Assembly (NCBI GenBank): GCA_029215795.1
Contig: JARDYH010000004.1
Coordinates: forward strand, 199,068,017-199,132,016
Length of the DNA: 64,000 nucleotides
Reading direction: 5' to 3'
Origin: Anniella stebbinsi
Taxonomy: Eukaryota; Chordata; Lepidosauria; Squamata; Anniellidae
Below the pieces are notes generated by a model, which saw only the letters and a list, made by a program, of their open reading frames with translations, did no database searches and was not told the DNA's origin. A program made the translations under genes and the position numbers. The stretch's first letter is position 1. Each line of letters opens with the position of its first letter. Of the stretch, positions 63,917-64,000 are shown one piece after another.

Positions 63917-64000
63917 TAGGGATGTGCAATGACCCCCCGGATCGGATCAGATAGTGGACCTCGGCGGATCGGATCAGAGGGTTGGTCAGATCGGATCGGA
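63917..64000. mobile_element. start of another GATCGG-type hAT-like element (cut by window end)
   Basis: TAGGGATGTGCAATGACCCC followed by GGATCGGATCAG words, as in the termini of 22333-23326 and 27508-30688. The eight bases before it are GATGAAAC, which would be the left copy of a target duplication. Confidence 0.75.

Overview
The window looks like nuclear DNA of a squamate reptile, most likely a lizard. I infer this from the repeat mix: CR1 and L2-like LINE tails, tRNA-derived and MIR-like CORE-SINEs, an R4/Dong-type LINE, DIRS- or LTR-like retroelements, very many non-autonomous hAT-type foldback elements, and long di- and trinucleotide repeats. I found no intact host gene, no tRNA or rRNA gene, no CRISPR array and no prokaryotic operon. 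Nearly all open frames are chance frames or LINE remnants. The window reads as intergenic or deep intronic DNA built by repeated transposition.

Layout. 1-9 kb: CR1 and L2 tails, a truncated GC-rich hAT foldback element (2067-2901), a 99-bp palindrome (6759-6857) and a DIRS/LTR-like 3' region (7050-7760). 9-18 kb: two 320-bp foldback MITEs, each with a perfect 8-bp target duplication (9091-9410, 13461-13780), a GCGCAT-rich MITE (12908-13262), and a 4.1-kb composite element (14059-18140) with a perfect 8-bp duplication. 20-27 kb: a 116-bp MITE with a TAA duplication, a second GC-rich hAT foldback (22333-23326) and an L1-type LINE 3' end. 27.5-30.7 kb: a 3.18-kb near-perfect palindrome bounded by hAT-type termini and an 8-bp duplication. 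32-41 kb: SINEs, an L2-like endonuclease remnant, and L2-like reverse transcriptase C-termini on both strands. 41.6-45.3 kb: a MITE nested in another MITE, with an ~0.8-kb CpG-rich insert, then a third palindromic hAT element and an LTR-like sequence. 50.9-52.7 kb: a foldback element split by an R4-type LINE. 56.5-58 kb: a fourth large palindromic hAT element. 58-64 kb: CR1, LTR/DIRS-like copies, and a further hAT element cut by the window end.

The most interesting theme is modularity. Several non-autonomous families with different termini carry the same kind of GC-rich hairpin cassette, bounded by CTTACC on one side and GGTAAG on the other, so each strand ends in a splice-donor-like motif. 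The largest contain a CRE-like palindromic core. Another set shares an A/T-rich tandem module (CTATAACTT...TTTTTAAAG...GAAACTTGG). Nothing here encodes a complete transposase, so all depend on enzymes encoded elsewhere. Family names are assigned from memory of consensus patterns and were not checked against a repeat library.
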